This document shows, piece by piece, positions 29,101-40,018 of a DNA stretch of 42,167 bases. The notes under the pieces are model-generated. The model was not told the DNA's origin. It did no database searches and saw only the letters and a list, made by a program, of their open reading frames with translations. The stretch is taken from positions 1 through 42,167 of the forward strand of contig JAOPGA020001316.1 of NCBI GenBank assembly GCA_026419775.2, in the 5' to 3' direction. Numbering within the stretch: the first letter of the stretch is position 1; every line of letters begins with the position of its first letter. The DNA comes from Acrasis kona (lineage: Eukaryota; Heterolobosea; Eutetramitea; Acrasida; Acrasidae). A program made the position numbers and the translations under genes.

Positions 29101-30755
29101 AGAACAACGAAATGGAAAAGAATTACAAAAACGATACCAGCGAAATGTTATCGAGTCACGAGGAACGAATCAAGGCTCTCAAGGACGAACACGAGAACAA
29201 AATGTCCAACGCCAACGAAATCAAACAAAAAGAAATCGACGTGCTGAACAGCAAATATCAATTCCTACAACAGGACAAATCAATCATGGAGAAGAATTTA
29301 TCCGACGAAATTCTCAAATCATCAAACATGAAGAGAGAATTGGACACCATCGTCGAACAAAAATCGGCGCTCGCCAAAGAAATGGAACCCATCAAAAAAA
29401 GAGCGCTGGAAGCAGATCACTTCAGCAAGGAGCTCGTCGCTTCTCAAAATGCTCTGGGTTTGGAAAAGAAGAAATTTGCAGAATTGGAAGTTCAGTTCAA
29501 AGAGAGCGAAGCCAACAGAAGAAGGCTCTATAACGAAAAAGAGGACGCAAAGGGTAAAATACGCGTTTATGCTCGGTGCAGGCCCATGAGCAGCACCGAA
29601 AAAACAAACAACTATAAACACTGCGTAAAGTTTACTGACGAATCTAGCTTGACGATCATACCAAAGAAGAAGGACTTTGCCTTTAATAGAGTGTTCAGCG
29701 ACACTTCTACGCAAGACGAGGTGTTTCAGGACACTAAGGATTTGATTCAGAGCTCTTTGGATGGATATAATGTTTGTATATTTGCTTACGGTCAAACTGG
29801 AAGCGGCAAAACGCACACGATAGCTGGTGGCGATAGTTTAGAGAGCGAAGGTTTGGTTCCGAAGGCCATGAGGCAGATATTTGCTCTCATACAAAAGAAT
29901 AAAAAAGTTTTTAGTTATACCGTTCAGTGCAGCATGTTGGAGCTGTACATGGATGATTTATATGACTTGTTTTCTGGTGGTAATAATAAATCTAAAAAGA
30001 CGCCTTCGAAGCCTTCTGCTGGTGCCTCTAGTGGTGATTTGGAAATTAAAAAGGATAAGAATGGTAATGTAATTGTGGTTGGCTCTGAATTGAGGAACGC
30101 TTCTTCTTATGAAGAGCTGAGCGAAATTTATAAGAGTGGAGAGAAGAATAGGCACGTGAGGAGCACAAAAATGAATGCGGTGTCTAGTAGAAGTCATTTG
30201 GTGTTTACGATATTGGTTAACGGCGTGAATATTTCGTCTCAAGAGAAGGTGTTTGGTAAATTGACCATGGTGGATTTGGCTGGTTCAGAAAATAGAAAAA
30301 AGACTCAAATTACGGAAGAGAAGGGAAATCAAGAGGCATTGAGCATCAATAAAAGTTTGTTGGCTCTGGGCGACGTCATTTCTGCACTTAGCGAGAAGAA
30401 AACATTTGTTCCTTATCGTAATAATAAACTTACCATGTTGTTGAGTGATTCTCTTGGTGGTAACGCCAAAACACTAATGTTTGTTTGCATTGGTCCAGCA
30501 GATTATAATGCCGACGAGAGCGTCACTTCTCTTGGTTATGCTACTCGTGTCAAAACCATCACTAATGCCGTGAACAGGCAATCGGAGACAAAAGAGATTC
30601 AAAGGTTGAAGAGAATTATTGATAAATTGAGAAATGCAAAGGATCCTAATGAAGTGGAAGATGAAGATGCCCCTACTGATATAGGTGATTCTGTTGCAAA
30701 AGAGGAACAGAGTGTTGTCTCTCCTAGTGGTCCCACGCCAACATCTCCAAAATAA
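26191..30755 (+). CDS. Kinesin-14 (C-terminal motor), KCBP-like without MyTH4-FERM
   Basis: Three exons with introns 26806-26848 (43 nt) and 26987-27023 (37), 1,494 residues. A Ser/Pro-rich head is followed by about 900 residues of coiled coil, then the motor at about 1090-1440: neck GKIRVYARCRPMS, P-loop GQTGSGKTHT, switch I NAVSSRSH, switch II DLAGSE, YRNNKLTMLL. Motor position and neck place it in kinesin-14, the minus-end-directed class. After the motor, ETKEIQRLKRIIDKLR resembles the KCBP post-motor helix, but no MyTH4, FERM or calmodulin-binding domain is apparent. It probably works in spindle or microtubule bundling. The stop overlaps AATAAA. Confidence 0.95.
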
Positions 30756-31091
30756 ATTGATGAATTTTTGAAATCAAGTACATGAGTAGTATCCATCTAT
30801 GGGTCGACTATCAACCATATTTGATTGTTCGACCATAATCCTTGCACGGATAAGAAGCTCTTGTTGGCGGGAATTATGAATAGCTGTGGGTTAACTTCAT
30901 GTTATGTTCTTGTGAATGTCATTGACTGATTGTAGACAGGGACATAACTCCTATTGTGCACACGAATCGACATTTCAAGATAATTCTGATTTGCCTTATG
31001 CGGTAATGTATATTAAGCCAAACTCCCTAAATATAGCTAATGTTGAACAATATCGTTACGAAAGAAAAGTTGGACAGGCGTCTCTAATTGC
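30756..31091. other. Intergenic region
   Basis: 336 bp between kinesin and the RING gene. I see no gene or repeat in it. Confidence 0.5.
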
Positions 31092-31919
31092 ATGAACAAC
31101 ATCGATTCCAATATTATAAGAACCACAGAGGAATCTTGCATAGAAGTCCTGGAGACACAACTGCTCGATATAATACAAGACGTCACGGATGACGGGACTC
31201 GGATTATAGAAGAAAAACAGTATAAAGCAAACAAGCGTAGAATATGTGAAGATGATGAGGGGCCTCTCAAGAAGAAGCCTAAGTTGGAAAGCCCTGAGGT
31301 CGAGGCAGACCCAATCATAACAATCAAAACATTCGGTTCCTTCCTTGATTGTCCTATATGTCACGAACTTTTCCTTAAGCCGCACTCACTTAAATGCTCC
31401 CATACATTTTGTTCACACTGTATTAATAAATGGCTAAGACAAAAAAAAGCCTGCCCCGTGTGTAGGGGCGTTGTACTAAGAAAACCTTACTATAATCGTT
31501 TAATAGACGATTTTCTACAACAAGTGGACTCCCGGTTAAGTGACTGTGAAAAAGCACATCGTAATAACGTAAAAGAAGAGGTAGTGCAAGCTCAAGCAAG
31601 AAGCATACAAGAATTTAAAGATGCAGCAAACAAGGCCCTCGAGACGGGTACAAAGTTCCTTAATATTAATTCACAATGGAATGCAAGGGAGAAGGAAGTG
31701 TTTAGAATTGGTTATGACAAATATGACCGAGAGGATAGAATAGTATATTGTGGTTTGACAGGGTTTACACAAGAGTCCGTAGAACAAGCAGACAGCAACA
31801 CGATAACAACAATGTTGAACAATTTGGGTGTGGAGGTACCCAGATACATATCAACTCAGCCTGTACGATACGATTATGAAATGGCAAGGAACATTTTACT
31901 TGACATTCTGCTGGGTTGA
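31092..31919 (+). CDS. RING-finger E3 ubiquitin ligase-like protein
   Basis: 275 residues. A C3HC4 RING lies at about 87-128: CPICHELFLKPHSLKCSHTFCSHCINKW and CPVCR. It is preceded by an acidic region with a basic NLS-like patch (KKKPKLE) and followed by a predicted helical region. The RING resembles those of RNF8/CHFR/RAD18-type proteins, but no FHA domain is present, so an orthologue cannot be named. AATAAA lies 17 nt after the TGA stop. Confidence 0.85.
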   Translation: MNNIDSNIIRTTEESCIEVLETQLLDIIQDVTDDGTRIIEEKQYKANKRRICEDDEGPLKKKPKLESPEVEADPIITIKTFGSFLDCPICHELFLKPHSLKCSHTFCSHCINKWLRQKKACPVCRGVVLRKPYYNRLIDDFLQQVDSRLSDCEKAHRNNVKEEVVQAQARSIQEFKDAANKALETGTKFLNINSQWNAREKEVFRIGYDKYDREDRIVYCGLTGFTQESVEQADSNTITTMLNNLGVEVPRYISTQPVRYDYEMARNILLDILLG

Positions 31920-32225
31920 CGAACTTTATATAATAAAAGTCAGTGATTCAAAATGCGTATATAGTTAATGTTATTATCGACAATGTTTATTATGTTCATA
32001 CAACCTACATTCGAAGGACTTGCACCAACACAGAATCAATCTAACCTTAGGCTTGACTTAATTAGCATGCTATTGTTGAAGTCTTCTTCCTTTGGAATAG
32101 AATCTCTCCCATATCGAGTTGAAGATTCAAAAAAAATGTTTTGTAAAAAAGTCATAAAAGGAATTGGAGAAAGATGGAAATAACACTGCCACGATTATGA
32201 ATCTAATTTATTGTTTTACACTTAT
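31920..32225. other. Intergenic region
   Basis: 306 bp between the RING gene and the CsbD gene. It holds a 71-codon open frame (31968-32183, plus) without recognisable features; I do not call it a gene. Confidence 0.5.
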
Positions 32226-32639
32226 TTAATTGAGTTTTGCTTGGGTGCTGTGCTTGGCTAGATCTCCTTGCTTGTCGTGGAGCTTGTCTTGTTGCTTTTC
32301 TAGCTTCTCGTGGGCTTCCTCTGCTTTGGAGACAGCCTTTCCTTCCTTCTCCATATCCTTATCTCCAATTAGGGAACCAACACCTTGTTTGAGAGCACCA
32401 GTGAGTTTCTCGCCAACAGTTACGTTTGATGGGTCGTTTACACCTCCCTTAGCAGCGTTCTCGTAAACTTTCTCGCTTTGCTTGGCAACTTTGTCGTGTT
32501 GTTTGTCGACCTTCTCCAAATCCTTTTCGGTCTTGTGCACGGCCTTTCCTTCTTCTTTTAGGTCCTTGTCTCCAGTGACTTTACCAACTCCCTCCTTGAT
32601 TTTTCCAAGAATTTTGTCTCCAGTGCTTACTTCTGCCAT
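32226..32639 (-). CDS. CsbD-like stress protein with two tandem repeats
   Basis: 137 very hydrophilic residues with two copies of the CsbD core: KIKEGVGKVTGDKDLKEEGK (about 13-32) and ALKQGVGSLIGDKDMEKEGK (about 82-101), each followed by a Lys/Glu helix. CsbD proteins are small bacterial general-stress proteins of unknown mechanism that also occur in some fungi and protists. A tandem copy with LEA-like helices suggests desiccation or encystment tolerance, which is inference. AATAAA lies about 16 nt after the stop. Confidence 0.88.
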   Translation of the reverse strand: MAEVSTGDKILGKIKEGVGKVTGDKDLKEEGKAVHKTEKDLEKVDKQHDKVAKQSEKVYENAAKGGVNDPSNVTVGEKLTGALKQGVGSLIGDKDMEKEGKAVSKAEEAHEKLEKQQDKLHDKQGDLAKHSTQAKLN

Positions 32640-32811
32640 GTTGTTATGTTGTTGTTTTTTTGATTACAGATACGTCGTTATTCTCGCAAATTTAACCAAA
32701 ACCAAAATCTATTAATATTTCGGTCAACTAAAGATCAAAATTGCTTTAACCCATTCATGGCGAAATTTGATCAATTATTTTTAGGTAATGTCTTAGAATT
32801 TACTGATTTTA

Positions 32812-35800
32812 TTACATGACAAGTTTTTGAAAGTACAGTGGTCTCTTGGGTATCATCTTCACAAATCCCATGATCATTATGCTCCTGAAAGCCAAACCAA
32901 ATCTTCTTTGCATCAGTTCCTGCTTCATAATATCTTCAACATCTTCGCCATCGTGGAAGCATTTGACGAACATTTCAAACCATTCGCACAAGTGGAAGAC
33001 GCTAGACCCACCACCACACACATTATAACAAGTATAGGCTGCAACTACATCAGAATGGGAAGCATCACGATGGTACGTTTGTGATTTCAACAACCCATCA
33101 AAAACAGTTTTTCGTTGTTTGTTCACAAAGTGTTCAAAGAACAATACACCATCGGGATCGGAGTCAATTCCGCTCACATTAACAAAGAACAAACGGTCAA
33201 GTGTAAGATTAGTGTGGTGCCATTGATGATCCTCATAAAACTTTTTAAAGAATTGATAACAAGTACTGGCAATCTCCTTATCAAATGTTTTGTTTTTCAA
33301 ATTGAATAAGGAAACAGGTTGCACAATTGGTAATTCCACAGTTGGATTTACCAACTTCACATGACTAATATCCTGTACTACCCTGTTAATGGGTAATAAT
33401 GAACTAGAAGATGAAGCTATTTTTATTGGTTTTTTCTTAATTGGTTGTTTGCTCTTCTTTTTCTTCTTCTTCTTCTTCTTTTCTTCTTCTTCATCATCCT
33501 CCTCTTCATCTTCACAACAATGATGACAATGAAACACTTTCATGTCGGCTACTTGTTGTGCGGTCTTGCCCTTTACACATGCAATATGTGTCCATCCCTT
33601 ACAATCATCACACTGCACCATATTCACATCATTATCACCCCAAGGCACCTTACAAATACAACTATATCTATTCAATGAATGATCATTTTCAAGATTAGTC
33701 TTTTTGACAACAGTAGAAGATTTTTGTTTATTTTTATCGCTCTTTTTAACAGCAACAGAAGGCTTTTGTTTGTTTTTAGATGACTTCTTTGCTACCTTGA
33801 TGTACTCAGTACGAAGTGTTTTTGACTCGCACTTGTTACAATAATACTTGTCAATTTTCATCTTTTCAGAATTGGTCATGTTGATGCATGACAGGTGAAA
33901 TGTGTGTTTACAATTTGCACAAGAAATATGAGGAGTGTTTCCAATCACCATATTACAAGTACAAACATCCACCTTTCTTCTAATTTTGGTACAAATATTC
34001 TTTTGTGGAACTGTACATTTGATGCACAAATACAAATCTACAATTTCATCCGATCCGATTCCAGCACATTTGGAATGTTCACGATTTCCACAAGCACATT
34101 CCAGAGTGGTGTGGTCGTTTGGTCTCAAACAAGAGTAACAACAATCTACTCTCGAATCCAAGCACTCGTTACAACAAAAATTACAATTCAATGCTTGTTG
34201 TTTATCTGTGATTCCTGCACATTCAAAATGACACCAATTGTTACAAAAATCACATGCGATCATTTCAGAATCAACAACAATTTTCTTACAAAAACTACAT
34301 TGCGATTCTCTACAATAATCACATTTAAAAGTGGAATCAGAATTTTGAGAATTTGATGGAGGGATGCAATTGGAATGGATAAATCTACAACAAGAATCAC
34401 ATTGTTTCATCATTGATACATGAGATGGACGCAAACAAGACAAACAAGGCACCTTACAATACTTGCAAATATAATCCAAACGATCATTTCGAAAATCAAA
34501 ATCACCAATGCAAGATGGATGGAAATTACATTTACATATCGTACATGATTTGGTCACCACACCATCATCACATCGAACGATATTTCCACAATAACAAAAG
34601 GATTGATTTTTGGATTTACAATCACTACATTGATACTTGATGTTTTCGAATGAATCATCATTTTGGTGATGATCATGTCCATCACATTTCAAATGTACAT
34701 TTTTATTACAATCGCTGCAATTCACAACCACGTCATTGATTTGATTCGAATTACAAATTTTACATTTTTCTGAATGTAATTTCTTTTCTGGTGGTTCTAC
34801 CGAATTAGATGGAGAGAAGATTAATTTTCTCTTTCTTGGTTTTTTAATGGGCGTCGTAAATTGATGATGATCATCTACCGATGGAGAATTTTGGATTAGA
34901 TTTGATGATTTGGTTGGTGTTGAATTCAAATTGGGCGTGATTGAATCTGATTGTTGAGTTTTTGTACGTATGGGAGTGACGCGTGGACTATTCGAAACGA
35001 TTCTTGGAGTCGATGGTGCACTCGATGTATTGTTTTCTCTCGTTGGTGTGGACGGTAAAGGAATGGAATTTGAAATTTCCAAATGTCCATTTTCCATTTG
35101 TAGATCTCGATCGTCATCTTGATTGAGCGATGTTGATGATGATGGTGGTGGTGGTGATGTGATTTGATTCGAAATGGGATTGGAATTGGTCATTGGAATT
35201 TTTTTTAATTTTCTTTTTTTTATAACTGTTGTAGAAGTGGGTTGTGATTGTTGCGTGTTGATGGGTTCGTTATTGTCGTTATCGTTTTGTTGTAATTGTC
35301 GACTGCTAGTGATGGGTACATTTGTTGAAGAAGGAATTGATTCTAAATGTTCATGATGGTTGTTGACTGCGAGTGATGATTGTGGAGGTGGTGTTGTTGG
35401 TAATGTGTCATTTCCAGATGATTCCTCATGTTGTTGATTTTTAATTTGTTTTTTCAAAACTCTTCTCTTTTTGATCACTGTAGTTGTTTCGGTTGGTAAT
35501 GGCGTTACGATTGTTTCCGATGGTGGTTGTTCTTCAAATGTCATTGGTTGACCATCTTGAACATTTTTAAATGTTTCATCTTGTTCTTCTTCAAGGTCGA
35601 GTTTTTCCAATAATTGAAGGTTTTGAACTAATTGTTGTTTGATGGGATGTTGGTAATCGTGTCCTAAACTTTTTAAAATCATTTCCAACTCTTCACATTC
35701 TTTTTCGAATTGATCTCTTTGTGAAACTAAAATGTTGGTCCATTGGGTACACAGCTCTATTAGAATTGATTTTGAACACTTTTTAATCTTGTTTAGCAAA

Positions 35801-37116
35801 TCATCCACGACTTGTGTACTGTTGTTCATTAGCTCTACATGTATGTCAACTCTGAGTTGGGCATCACCAGGTGTCGTGTGTGAAATACATTCGTTACGTA
35901 CCAGCATGCGATATGAAAGTTCTGTTAATTGAACGATGAGTTGATGGAGTGGGAATAATTGTCTTGCTTGATCTAGTTCGGTTAAAATGTCGTCGTCGGG
36001 TTCAAACTTGATCGTGTTCAAAAGTGAAGTGGCGTCGAAGGCGTCAAGTATGGTTCCGAATTCTTCGCTGTCGTTTGGGTATTGATAGGCGGCTACTCCT
36101 AAAAGACTTAATGGTTCCGTGTTGAAATGTTCAAGAAGCATGTAGCGGACTTGATTGAGAAATGAATCAAAGTTGCTTGTTTTGGACTTGAATGAATGTA
36201 TGAGGAATTTTAGTAGGTGGTGACTGGGATGGATGGGAACGTTTCGGTTATGCTTGATGAATAATTCATCAATGAGCTTATAGAATGATGTGTTTGATGG
36301 ATTGTGTGCGGAAAAGTGTTTAATCTCAATTCTTGTTGATAACTAGAGGTTTTGTGAAATGAATGTGAAAATCTTCTTACGTCTCTTGTTAAAAGTGTAT
36401 TGAAGGTTTCTTCTACTTTTGCTTCGCTAATTTTTAAAATGTTAACAATCGGCAGGTTTTTGATTTGTTCACTGTAAAATGTTAATCTTTGATTAGATTA
36501 AAACTTACCTGCAGGCGTATAGCCATTTGTATAGCACTTTAATGTCCATTTTATCAACATCGTTTAATACAATGACCACTGCTGGTGTGATCCAATTTTC
36601 ATCAAAAGTTTGCCCTTCGCCTTGAGTCACTTCTTGGTACCACCTAACTAAATCTTTTATGCTATAGTATCTGGATGATACTGACAGCCACCTTGGAAGA
36701 TCCTCCATTACTTTTTTTAATAATTTACTCAGATCCGTAGCATCTCCTGGGTTAACTTCGCACACTAAGGGAAGGGTTGTGTTCAGTTGAGGATCAGTGT
36801 CCTTGTATACCCCTTCCAATCTACCTTCTTGACGTGTAAAGCTACCAATATGTTGCGCGATAACGAGATGATGCATTAAAAAGTGGTCATTTTGACACTC
36901 TGATCGCTTTTGCCTCCATTCTTGCGTAAACTCCAAAATTGACTGCAAAACTAACATGTTAACATCTATAATTGTAGTTTCACTAATTGATAGTCTATCT
37001 GCTGCTTCTTTAATGTGGGCATAACAAAACTCAAAACATTTCTTGCGGGCATCTAGAAACTTTAAAGGTTCATCGTCAAATCTTTTAAATAAACGCAGTG
37101 AATTTGTGCTCTTCAT
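32812..37116 (-). CDS. ORC3: Origin recognition complex subunit 3 with seven internal PHD-type fingers
   Basis: Three exons (introns 36472-36508, 37 nt; 36343-36380, 38 nt) give 1,409 residues in one unbroken frame. Residues 1 to about 430 match ORC3: SSRYYSIKDLVRWYQEV, VVIVLNDVDKMDIKVLYKWL and ACSEQIKNLPIVNILKIS. Residues 480-740 are a low-complexity Ser/Pro/Thr/Asn linker. Residues 760-1176 hold seven Cys4-His-Cys3-like fingers, e.g. CSFCKKIVVDSEMIACDFC and the last, CICKVPWGDNDVNMVQCDDC with the aromatic GWTHIAC. A poly-Lys tract follows. The end (VVAAYTCYNVCG, FHLCEWFEMFV, QRRFGLAFRSIMIMGFVKM) matches the ORC3 C-terminal winged helix. ORC marks replication origins; PHD fingers usually read histone H3 tails. 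AATAAA overlaps the stop. Confidence 0.88.
33453..33492 (+). repeat. TTC-rich microsatellite inside the ORC3 gene
   Basis: A run of TTC/TTT units on the plus strand encodes the poly-Lys and Glu/Lys tract directly after the last PHD-type finger. Length is likely polymorphic. Confidence 0.8.
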
Positions 37117-37280
37117 TTTGAAGAGAGGTATTTTGGAGGTCCTTTCGACTTTGTAAAAAGTTGTAACGAATTAGAACCGGCGAACTCAATGTTTCACTTC
37201 TTCGACGTCACCCAGTTAATCCGTGAACACAAACGGGTCTTTTCAATTCGATGTTTCTATTAACAATCAAATAACAAAAA

Positions 37281-37823
37281 ATGGGAAACATCAGCTTCAC
37301 ATCGCTCTTTAGCAAAGTGTTCAGTCAAGTCAAGGAGGCTCGTATACTCATGGTGGGACTAGATTGTGCGGGAAAGACCACAATCCTATATAAATTAAAG
37401 CTTGACGAGTGTACCACCACCTATCCTACAATCGGGTTCAACGTCGAAACAATACAATATAAGAAAGTTTGCATGTCCATGTGGGATATTGCAGGACAAG
37501 GGAAAATAAGAAATTTATGGAAATACTATTACGAGAACGTCAACGCTGTTATATTTGTCGTTGACAGTGCTGATACCGACCGCATTTCAGAAGCTAGAAC
37601 CGAGCTCCATAAAATGCTTGAGGACGACAGACTAAAACATTGCCTTGTGCTTGTTCTTGCGAACAAACAGGATCTCCCAAATGCCCTGTCAGTCTGTGAC
37701 GTTACCGATAAACTAAGAATGATGTCTATAAAACACAACAACTGGTATGTTCAACCTTGTCTTGCAAAAGAGGGTGATGGTTTGTATGAGGGTCTTGACT
37801 GGTTGTCGCGTAATTTATTATAA
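37281..37823 (+). CDS. Arf-family small GTPase, sequence-divergent
   Basis: 180 residues, no intron. Gly2 (MGNIS) allows N-myristoylation. G1 is GLDCAGKTT, switch [12 protein letters not shown]3 [14 protein letters not shown]4 ANKQD and the C-terminal [12 protein letters not shown]. Compared with Arf1 it has Cys in the P-loop, Ala for the first Gly of the WDVGGQ motif, Gly for Asp after the catalytic Gln, and CLAKE in place of the CAT SxG loop. The catalytic Gln and Mg ligands are kept. It is probably a vesicle-traffic GTPase, paralogous to the canonical Arf. Confidence 0.92.
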   Translation: MGNISFTSLFSKVFSQVKEARILMVGLDCAGKTTILYKLKLDECTTTYPTIGFNVETIQYKKVCMSMWDIAGQGKIRNLWKYYYENVNAVIFVVDSADTDRISEARTELHKMLEDDRLKHCLVLVLANKQDLPNALSVCDVTDKLRMMSIKHNNWYVQPCLAKEGDGLYEGLDWLSRNLL

Positions 37824-38805
37824 ATGGATTAAATCTTGTGAGGAGTTCAGTGTGCGATATCCTTCGTTAATTCAATAAAAGTTATAAAGTTTTGAAATAA
37901 GTCTAAGTGTTTCTTTTATGATTGTTCTAATTACCATCATCAATTACAGCCATTACGCAGTACTAAACTAGGTTCTAATTAGTGGTTTCACACTAATATC
38001 GGGCTTTATTTAGTCAATTAGTTGGATACTATAATTACAATCGGAACTTCTAACTCCAACGTTTAAATAGTGTGAAGTTCGGAGTGGAAACTATGTAAAA
38101 AAATTACACGCTAAAATAACGCAGCCACACACAAGTAAGACATAAACCTACGATTAGTTAACAATGTAGACATCCACACAAGTAATAGCACCTTGATAAT
38201 GAGCATGGACATATAAAATACATGAAAGTACGCACAGATTGGCTGACGAAAACGTGCTACGTTGACCCCTCTTGAGGCCACGCAATCTATGCGCGAATGG
38301 TTATCTTACACAACAAGAGTGTTTGTTGCTCTTCTAACACAGCTAAGGACTGTTGTGCTTACGTGTTTTTGAAAAGTTCCATCACTACTTTCATGTGGAA
38401 GTATCCAGTCGTACACAGAGGTGCACGCCCTAAGGCAGTAGTTGACCGAAAGCCAACTGTGAGTTTGGACGTGTGTTAATTTGATAAGTAGAGTACATTT
38501 GAGCTAGAAATTATTGCAATAATAAGGACAAAGAGATCTTCCTATGATACCACCCGATTTACTCCATTGAATGCCATCAAAAAGACGATCACCTAATTGA
38601 TTGAAAGAAGATTCTGTTTCACAATAAAAACATTTTCACAAGCTCATTTGCTTTAATCTGACATTCTTATCAACACTTGTAAACGTTCAAGAAAAGCTTA
38701 TATGACGTTTCAAGTTCAATTCACCAGTTCCGATCAGGACTACTAACTTCTCGTTCTAGTTCCTCTTTTCAATGGCTAATTTACATCTACTTGAGTTTAC
38801 AAAAG
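37824..38805. other. Long intergenic region
   Basis: 980 AT-rich bases. AATAAA at about 37875 ends the Arf gene. A 60-codon frame at 38297-38479 is unsupported. No RNA gene, repeat family or element was recognised. Confidence 0.5.
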
Positions 38806-39648
38806 ATGGCACACATCATATATGTTGAGGATTTATTGGATGTTGCTTGTAGAGCGCTTTCTGAAAAAACTGTTACTCGGAGTCGCCTAAAAAGTATGGA
38901 AAAGAAACAACACCACGATACATGGGAATTTGAAGACTACTTTAATGCTTCCAATTATAATTTTTGTCCTCCAGATGAATTCACACCAAACCACAGTGAT
39001 CATGTGTTGACCACCGAGTCGGTAAACGATCCAACCAGCCTTACCAAACACAGGAACACACCAGCTGGGGTTAATTTATACTATCAGTTTGTTCAAAGTT
39101 CACAAAGATTATTTGGAATACCAAATATTGCAATCCTATCATTTATTTTGCAAATGCTAAAATCTAACAAAAAACACATTCTTCGTTTTAAATCACTAGA
39201 CCAAGATGTTGTGTCTTTTAATGTGCAAAAAAGCATTATCCGCTCAACAACCATAAACTGGTTTGGCATTGGTATGGGAGGTGCCATGGTAAGAGATTAT
39301 GACGACCACTTTTGGTGTAAGTTTACTCTATCTAATCAATCGAATGTTTATGTTGACATGACTGCTTGTCAATATGAATTTTTCTACTACGACAAGAATG
39401 ATCTTCCCTTACATATCTTTGATGATCAAGCTCTTACTGATAAAAGACATTCAGAGATTTATGGTAATAAAAGTAGTGTGGTTGCTGGAACTGAAATTCA
39501 CATTCCGGTTTTAAGTGAGGTTGCCGATATTAATGTTGAAAGTGTCACTAGTGATTGCCGCAAAGGAGAAAAGGCTATTGAGATTGCAGCTTACATCCAA
39601 AAGAGTCTTGAAGATTATTCTAACGGCCTTTCTTCCAAGTCTTTTTAA
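38806..39648 (+). CDS. Uncharacterised protein with HxW...D motif
   Basis: 280 residues from the ATG at 38806 (MAHIIYVEDLLDVACRAL). The middle has WFGIGMGGAMVRDYDDHFWCKFTLSN followed by VYVDMTACQYEF; a His-Phe-Trp strand then an Asp after a beta strand is the order seen in transglutaminase-like or papain-like folds and in some fungal uncharacterised proteins. No upstream catalytic Cys in a recognisable motif was found. There is no signal peptide or membrane segment. AATAAA lies about 30 nt after the stop. Function unknown. Confidence 0.75.
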   Translation: MAHIIYVEDLLDVACRALSEKTVTRSRLKSMEKKQHHDTWEFEDYFNASNYNFCPPDEFTPNHSDHVLTTESVNDPTSLTKHRNTPAGVNLYYQFVQSSQRLFGIPNIAILSFILQMLKSNKKHILRFKSLDQDVVSFNVQKSIIRSTTINWFGIGMGGAMVRDYDDHFWCKFTLSNQSNVYVDMTACQYEFFYYDKNDLPLHIFDDQALTDKRHSEIYGNKSSVVAGTEIHIPVLSEVADINVESVTSDCRKGEKAIEIAAYIQKSLEDYSNGLSSKSF

Positions 39649-40018
39649 GAAATAGCTGTGCGGTTGATATCAAAAATGTTAAAATAAAAGTAGCAATCAT
39701 AAAAACTTCTTCTGCTTGTTGTAATTTGCCAACCGGGTTGTTGTCATGATTTTTTTGTAAAACCCACAATCTTGTTAAATCAGTTGATTACCACCAAGTT
39801 GCAGTCATAAATAACAACATTCTTTATACGTTAAGCACTTATCCTACGCTTCTTTGCTAAACAAAAAGAAAATCGCATTGGGGTATGACATACTAAGTTG
39901 CATAGGAGATACACTCATAGCAGAGCCGCCATTGCAGTATGCTCGTCGTGGTAGTTCATATATAAGTAACATTTTTTTAAGAAGAGAAGAAATGCAACAA
40001 ATGTTTCTAAAACTACTT
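39649..40018. other. Intergenic region
   Basis: 370 bp between two convergent genes. A short frame starting at 39854 has no recognisable features. Nothing else was seen. Confidence 0.5.

Noticed and set aside
31968-32183. 71-codon open frame after the RING gene
   Set aside because: No recognisable features and it lies in the 3' flank of the RING gene.
38297-38479. 60-codon Cys-containing open frame
   Set aside because: Short, no signal peptide or motif, in a long featureless spacer.
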